The translations under genes were made by a program, and so were the position numbers. Below the pieces are notes generated by a model, which was not told the origin of the DNA, ran no database searches, and saw only the letters and a list, made by a program, of their open reading frames with translations. Positions 7,428 through 10,422 of a DNA stretch of 10,422 nucleotides are shown in pieces. Position 1 is the stretch's first letter; every line of letters starts with the position of its first letter. Source of the stretch: Actinomycetes bacterium (GTDB lineage Bacteria > Actinomycetota > Actinomycetes > Propionibacteriales > Propionibacteriaceae); assembly GCA_023387135.1 (NCBI GenBank), contig JAEWIK010000266.1:1-10422 (forward strand), given 5' to 3'.

Positions 7428-8609
7428 ATGAAGACCACCTCGATTGCAGGCCGCCTGCTGCGCACAGGATCGGTGGTGGCAGTCGCCGCCGCGGTGCTGG
7501 CGGCAGGCGCTCTCACTGCCACCCCGGCGCACGCCGCCATCGTCGACAAGCAGTTGGCGCTCACCGCCGCCCCGAAGGCGACCACCGTCCGTGCTTTCGC
7601 CGATGTCGGCATCGCCATCTCCTGGACGGGCTGTTACGTCTCCGACCTGGGCCTCGAGGAACTCACCGGCGGAACCTGGAAGCCCCTCGGAAACGGCTAC
7701 GCGAGCGCAGGGACGTTGTCGAACACCTGCCAGTATGCGACCTCCAGGGCGACGGTGAGCCTCGCCCAACTCCTCGGCTACAGCTACGCCAACCAGCGGA
7801 CGACGCTGAGTCTCGGAACCCACACCTTGCGGCTGAGAGGCGAGGGCTACTTCGAGAAGATGCCTGACGGCAGCTACTGGGACGTCGGCGAAGGCGTCAG
7901 CAAGCAGTTCACCCTCACCGTCGCCAAGGCCGTGACCACCATCACCGGCTGGTCGAAGAAGACGATCACCGTCAAGCCGGGCGGTTCGTTCACGCTGCCC
8001 GGCGCCTCGATCACGAACCCTGGCGGGTCTTCCACCCAGAACAACCTGGTGGTGCTGGAGGCCAACGAGGGCTTCGGCTGGCTGTGTGTCAGCGGCGCCT
8101 GCGACAGCTACTCCAGCCAGGTGGACAGCGACGCCACCGTCACCGCGTCCGCGAGGAAGCTGTCGCCCGGCAAGAACTGGACCCTGCAGACGCAGTTCCG
8201 CTATCGGGTGCTGCCGAACGCCTACGTCACCGGAAAGACGTCCCCCGTCATCACCGTGAAGTTCACGAAGGGGATCTCCAAGTCGAAGTCCACCAAGACC
8301 ACCCTGAGCAAGACAGGGACGCAGCAGTACGGCAAGAAGCAGGCGACCTTCAAGGCGAAGGTCAGCTCGTCGAAGGCGTCGGGCGTCGTCGGCTTCATCA
8401 TCTACCGCAAGTCGCCAAGGACCGGCACCTACGAGTCGGTCTACAGCCCGTCCATGGGCCCGGTGGTGAAGAAGGGCAAGGCGACCTACAAGTTCGGCAA
8501 GAGCGTCGCCAAGAAGGGCAGCTACGTCGTCGTGGCCAACTTCCAGTCCAAGAAGCCCTCGAAGTACCGCGACTCCATCTCCAAGACCCTGAAGTTCACC
8601 GTCAAGTAG
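7428..8609 (+). CDS. Secreted lysine-rich Ig-like protein, array copy 1
   Basis: I do not recognise a characterised family. The 393-residue protein has a Sec signal peptide (basic residues Lys2 to Arg12, an Ala/Val-rich core, probable cleavage after AHA at residue 36). The mature part appears to have three beta-rich regions. An N-terminal region (about 38-170) has Cys69 and Cys101. A middle region (about 175-280), opening with a GWSKKTITVKPG segment, has Cys220 and Cys225. A C-terminal region (281-393) carries 24 lysines but only two acidic residues; its TTLSKTGTQQYGKKQATFKAKV pattern resembles bacterial Ig-like repeat domains. There is no LPXTG, lipobox or C-terminal membrane anchor, so it is probably exported and soluble or held on the wall by charge. 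The ATG at 7428 follows GGAAGGA; a longer upstream frame was rejected because it precedes the signal peptide. Copy 2 follows after its own terminator and promoter. Confidence 0.85.
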   Translation: MKTTSIAGRLLRTGSVVAVAAAVLAAGALTATPAHAAIVDKQLALTAAPKATTVRAFADVGIAISWTGCYVSDLGLEELTGGTWKPLGNGYASAGTLSNTCQYATSRATVSLAQLLGYSYANQRTTLSLGTHTLRLRGEGYFEKMPDGSYWDVGEGVSKQFTLTVAKAVTTITGWSKKTITVKPGGSFTLPGASITNPGGSSTQNNLVVLEANEGFGWLCVSGACDSYSSQVDSDATVTASARKLSPGKNWTLQTQFRYRVLPNAYVTGKTSPVITVKFTKGISKSKSTKTTLSKTGTQQYGKKQATFKAKVSSSKASGVVGFIIYRKSPRTGTYESVYSPSMGPVVKKGKATYKFGKSVAKKGSYVVVANFQSKKPSKYRDSISKTLKFTVK

Positions 8610-8628
8610 CGGCTCCCGCACGCGGCGT

Positions 8629-8663
8629 CTCGGCCCCCTCGACCACCCGGTCGGGGGGCCGAG
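8629..8663 (+). terminator. GC-rich terminator hairpin after copy 1
   Basis: CTCGGCCCCC pairs perfectly with GGGGGCCGAG. An inner CGACC/GGTCG continues the stem past one bulged T to an ACCC loop, for about 15 base pairs. It starts 19 nt after the stop codon. The tail is TCGTGTCG rather than a U-run, as is common for actinobacterial intrinsic terminators. Confidence 0.65.
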
Positions 8664-8786
8664 TCGTGTCGCTTGGCCGTCGTGTCAGGCCGCCTCGCCG
8701 GTCGGTGACAGCTGGTGAGCGACGGTCTCGGGGCCGGCTGTGACGGCTACTGGCTGGTACCGCCGTCGCGCCGGTTCGGCCTTCGG
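8664..8786 (+). other. Spacer between copy 1 terminator and copy 2 promoter box
   Basis: There is no gene here. The spacer resembles the one after copy 2 in scattered blocks (TCGTGTCG at its start, a CCTCG.CCGTCGGTG-like stretch, GCGCCGG before the promoter box). This shows that the duplicated unit includes non-coding DNA. Confidence 0.45.
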
Positions 8787-8887
8787 TAGGGTCGTGGGCA
8801 GACAGTGCCTGGGCGGTGAAGCGGGATTGCTTGTCGGGTGGTCACTGGGCCTGTCGTCGTTGGTGACAGTCGACCCGAAAGGACCGC
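8787..8887 (+). promoter_or_regulatory. Promoter-like box and leader of array copy 2
   Basis: TAGGGT at 8787-8792 in the context TTCGG-TAGGGT-CGT is followed by a 95-nt leader. A 17-nt tract at 8798-8814 (GCAGACAGTGCCTGGGC) is identical in copy 3 and would cover the expected transcription start. Further blocks shared with the other copies are GGTGGTCACTGGGCC, GACAGTCGACCC and the ribosome site GAAAGGACC. Confidence 0.55.
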
Positions 8888-10072
8888 ATGATGACCGCCC
8901 TCGTACCCCGCCTGCTGCGCCGAACGTCGGTGCTGGCAGTCGCCGCCGCCGTGCTGGCGGCAAGTTTCCTGACCGCAACGCCCGCCCACGCGGCGAGAGT
9001 CGACAAGCCGCTGTCGCTCACCGCCGCTCCGAAGGCGGGCAGCATCCCTGCCCTCGGTGATGTGGGGATCAACATCAGTTGGACCGGCTGTTTCGTCTAC
9101 TCCTTGCGTGTCGAGGAGCTCATTGGCGGTGCGTGGAGGCCGGTAGGGGAGCTGCCCGGTACTAGGTCGGCAGGGAGTGATCAGGTGCCATGCGCGACGC
9201 CGACTTCCAGGGCCACCGTCAGCTTGGCCTACCTTCTCGGTCAGGGCTACGAGTTGAAGAAGACGTCCCTGAGCGTCGGGCACCACACCTTGCGCGTGTC
9301 AGGCAAGGGCTATTACCACGACATGCCCGACGGTGACCGGTGGAGCATGGGGGCCGGTGTCAGTAATCAGTTCCAGCTCACGATCACGAAGGCGAAGACG
9401 ACCTTCACCGGCTGGTCGAAGAAGACCATGACGGTCAAGCCGGGTGCTTCGGTCACCCTGCCTGCCCTCTCCATCGCGAACCCTGGCAGCTACGACAACG
9501 TGGTGGTGCTGGAGGCGAATCAGGGCTTCGGATGGTTCTGCGTGACCTATGCGTGCGACAGCTACCCAAACCAGTCGCGGAGCAACGCCACCGTGACGCC
9601 GACCGCATCCAGCCGCAGGATCACCACCGGTAAGAACTACACGCTGCAAACGCAGTTCCGCTACCGGGTCTTGCCGAACGCGTACGTGACGGGCGGGACG
9701 TCCCCGGTGATCACTGTGAAGTTCACCAAGGGCATCTCGAAGTCCAAGTCGACGAAGACGACACTGAGCAAGTCAGGGACCCAGCAGTACGGCAAGAAGC
9801 AGGCGACGCTGAAGGCCACGGTGACCTCGAAGAAGGCGACGGGGCTGGTGAGCTTCCTGGTCTACAAGAAGTCGCGGATCGGCAGCTATGAGTTGGTCGA
9901 GAGCTACGCGCCGTTCCTCACGACGAACCTGAAGAAGGGCAAGGCCACCTACAAGTTCGGCAAGAGCGTCCTGAAGAAGGGCAGCTACGTCGTGGTCGCT
10001 CGCTTCCAGACCAAGAAGCCGTCCAAGTACCGCGACTCCATCTCCAAGCCGGTGAAGCTCACCGTCAAGTAG
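8888..10072 (+). CDS. Secreted lysine-rich Ig-like protein, array copy 2
   Basis: This 394-residue paralogue of copy 1 has the same architecture: Sec signal peptide with cleavage likely after Ala35 (ATPAHA), conserved Cys68, Cys102, Cys218 and Cys223, the GWSKKTMTVKPG segment, and a C-terminal lysine-rich Ig-like region with 25 lysines in the last 114 residues. Relative to copy 1 the N-terminal half differs most, especially the loop before Cys102, where copy 2 has GTRSAGSDQVP. Residues 252-295 are identical except for one position. Two adjacent ATG codons start the frame; the first (8888) aligns best with the MKT starts of the flanking copies, although 8891 cannot be excluded. AAGGA lies just upstream. 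No anchor sequence is seen at the C-terminus. Function unknown; extracellular or wall-associated binding is an inference from the fold-like pattern and charge. Confidence 0.85.
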   Translation: MMTALVPRLLRRTSVLAVAAAVLAASFLTATPAHAARVDKPLSLTAAPKAGSIPALGDVGINISWTGCFVYSLRVEELIGGAWRPVGELPGTRSAGSDQVPCATPTSRATVSLAYLLGQGYELKKTSLSVGHHTLRVSGKGYYHDMPDGDRWSMGAGVSNQFQLTITKAKTTFTGWSKKTMTVKPGASVTLPALSIANPGSYDNVVVLEANQGFGWFCVTYACDSYPNQSRSNATVTPTASSRRITTGKNYTLQTQFRYRVLPNAYVTGGTSPVITVKFTKGISKSKSTKTTLSKSGTQQYGKKQATLKATVTSKKATGLVSFLVYKKSRIGSYELVESYAPFLTTNLKKGKATYKFGKSVLKKGSYVVVARFQTKKPSKYRDSISKPVKLTVK

Positions 10073-10090
10073 TCGACCTCGGTTCCGGCG

Positions 10091-10125
10091 CTCGGCCCCC
10101 CCGACCTGCAGGTCCGGGGGCCGGG
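10091..10125 (+). terminator. GC-rich terminator hairpin after copy 2
   Basis: CTCGGCCCCC pairs with GGGGGCCGGG (one G-U pair), and the inner palindrome GACCTGCAGGTC forms the top of the stem past a small internal loop. It begins 18 nt after the stop and is followed by TCGTGTCG, the same tail as the copy 1 terminator. The two hairpins are evidently homologous. Confidence 0.6.
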
Positions 10126-10232
10126 TCGTGTCGTGGGGCGCATGGGGGTGCCTCGTCCGTCGGTGGGGGCCGGTCTTCGGGCCCGGCGGCGGGCAGTTCC
10201 TGCGTAACCGCTCGCGCCGGGTCTGTCCTCGG
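10126..10232 (+). other. Spacer between copy 2 terminator and copy 3 promoter box
   Basis: No gene is visible. It is a non-coding spacer resembling the one after copy 1, ending in CGCGCCGG shortly before the promoter box. Confidence 0.45.
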
Positions 10233-10335
10233 TATGGTCGTCGCAGACAGTGCCTGGGCAGCGGAGCGCGGTTACTCGTCAGGGTGCTCACTCGAGCCGA
10301 CGGCATCGAACACCGTCGACCCGAAAGGACCCCTC
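10233..10335 (+). promoter_or_regulatory. Promoter-like box and leader of array copy 3
   Basis: TATGGT at 10233-10238 in the context CTCGG-TATGGT-CGT is followed by a 97-nt leader. The 17-nt tract at 10243-10259 is identical to that of copy 2. GTCGACCCGAAAGGACC just before the start is also shared with copy 2. Confidence 0.55.
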
Positions 10336-10422
10336 ATGAAGACCGATTCCGGTCCCCGCCTGGTTCGCCGAGGCGTCGCGCTCGCAGTCGCCGCCACCAT
10401 GCTGTTGGCCGGAGGGCTGAGC
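10336..10422 (+). CDS. Secreted protein, array copy 3 (first 29 codons, cut by window edge)
   Basis: Only 29 codons are present, reading MKTDSGPRLVRRGVALAV and then AATMLLAGGLS. This is a signal-peptide n-region and core that aligns without gaps with the copy 2 start (MMTALVPRLLRR) through the double arginine. AAGGA sits 7-8 nt upstream of the ATG. The leader is clearly homologous to that of copy 2, so I take this as a third member of the array; the mature domains lie outside the window and cannot be verified. Confidence 0.72.
   Translation, partial: MKTDSGPRLVRRGVALAVAATMLLAGGLS

Larger units (their letters stand above)
7333..10422 (+). repeat. Tandem duplication array, unit of about 1.45 kb
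   Basis: Promoter-like boxes recur at 7333, 8787 and 10233 (spacing 1454 and 1446). Start codons recur at 7428, 8888 and 10336 (spacing 1460 and 1448). Leader and gene repeat in each unit, and the terminator is seen in both complete units. Protein identity is high but many third codon positions differ, so the duplication is not recent. The array continues past the right edge for an unknown number of units. Confidence 0.8.

Noticed and set aside
7341..8621. 426-codon minus-strand open frame opposite array copy 1
   Set aside because: The plus-strand frame has a signal peptide, a ribosome site and a conserved paralogue; the antisense frame has none of these.
7428..10072. Recent recombination or gene conversion between copies 1 and 2
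   Set aside because: The protein-identical segment shows 20 synonymous codon changes among 43 identical residues, and the longest identical stretch noticed was only about 26 nt.

Overview
The window comes from a high-GC Gram-positive actinobacterium. It carries a mycothiol synthase gene (mycothiol is restricted to Actinobacteria), a GlnR-type orphan response regulator, a lipoprotein PstS, and GC-rich codon use with TAnnnT-type promoter boxes. The gene order, with ppk1, mutT1 and pst genes next to mshD, would fit Propionibacteriaceae or a related family, but I cannot fix the genus from the sequence.

Positions 1-7199 form a minus-strand block devoted to phosphate and nitrogen physiology. Read in the direction of transcription it runs glnR (nitrogen regulator), mshD (mycothiol synthase), ppk1 (polyphosphate kinase), mutT1 (Nudix plus histidine phosphatase), then pstS, pstC and the start of pstA (high-affinity phosphate ABC importer). 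mshD, ppk1 and mutT1 are tightly coupled (a 4-nt ATGA overlap, then a 1-nt gap), and pstC and pstA overlap by 1 nt. A run of 11-nt direct repeats of PHO-box type lies upstream of pstS, so phosphate-starvation control of pstSCA is likely. A strong hairpin separates pstS from pstC. Phosphate taken up by Pst can be stored as polyphosphate by Ppk1, and MutT1 may clean up damaged or dinucleoside polyphosphates.

Positions 7200-7427 are a divergent control region between glnR (minus) and a plus-strand array.

Positions 7428-10422 hold at least three tandem paralogues (two complete, one cut by the window edge) of a secreted protein that I do not recognise as a characterised family. Each complete copy has a Sec signal peptide, four conserved cysteines and a strongly lysine-rich C-terminal region that looks like an Ig-like beta-sandwich. 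Each copy has its own promoter-like box and a leader of about 90-100 nt with a shared 3' half; the two complete copies end in similar GC-rich terminator hairpins. The unit repeats every 1.45 kb or so. This array is the most novel part of the window.
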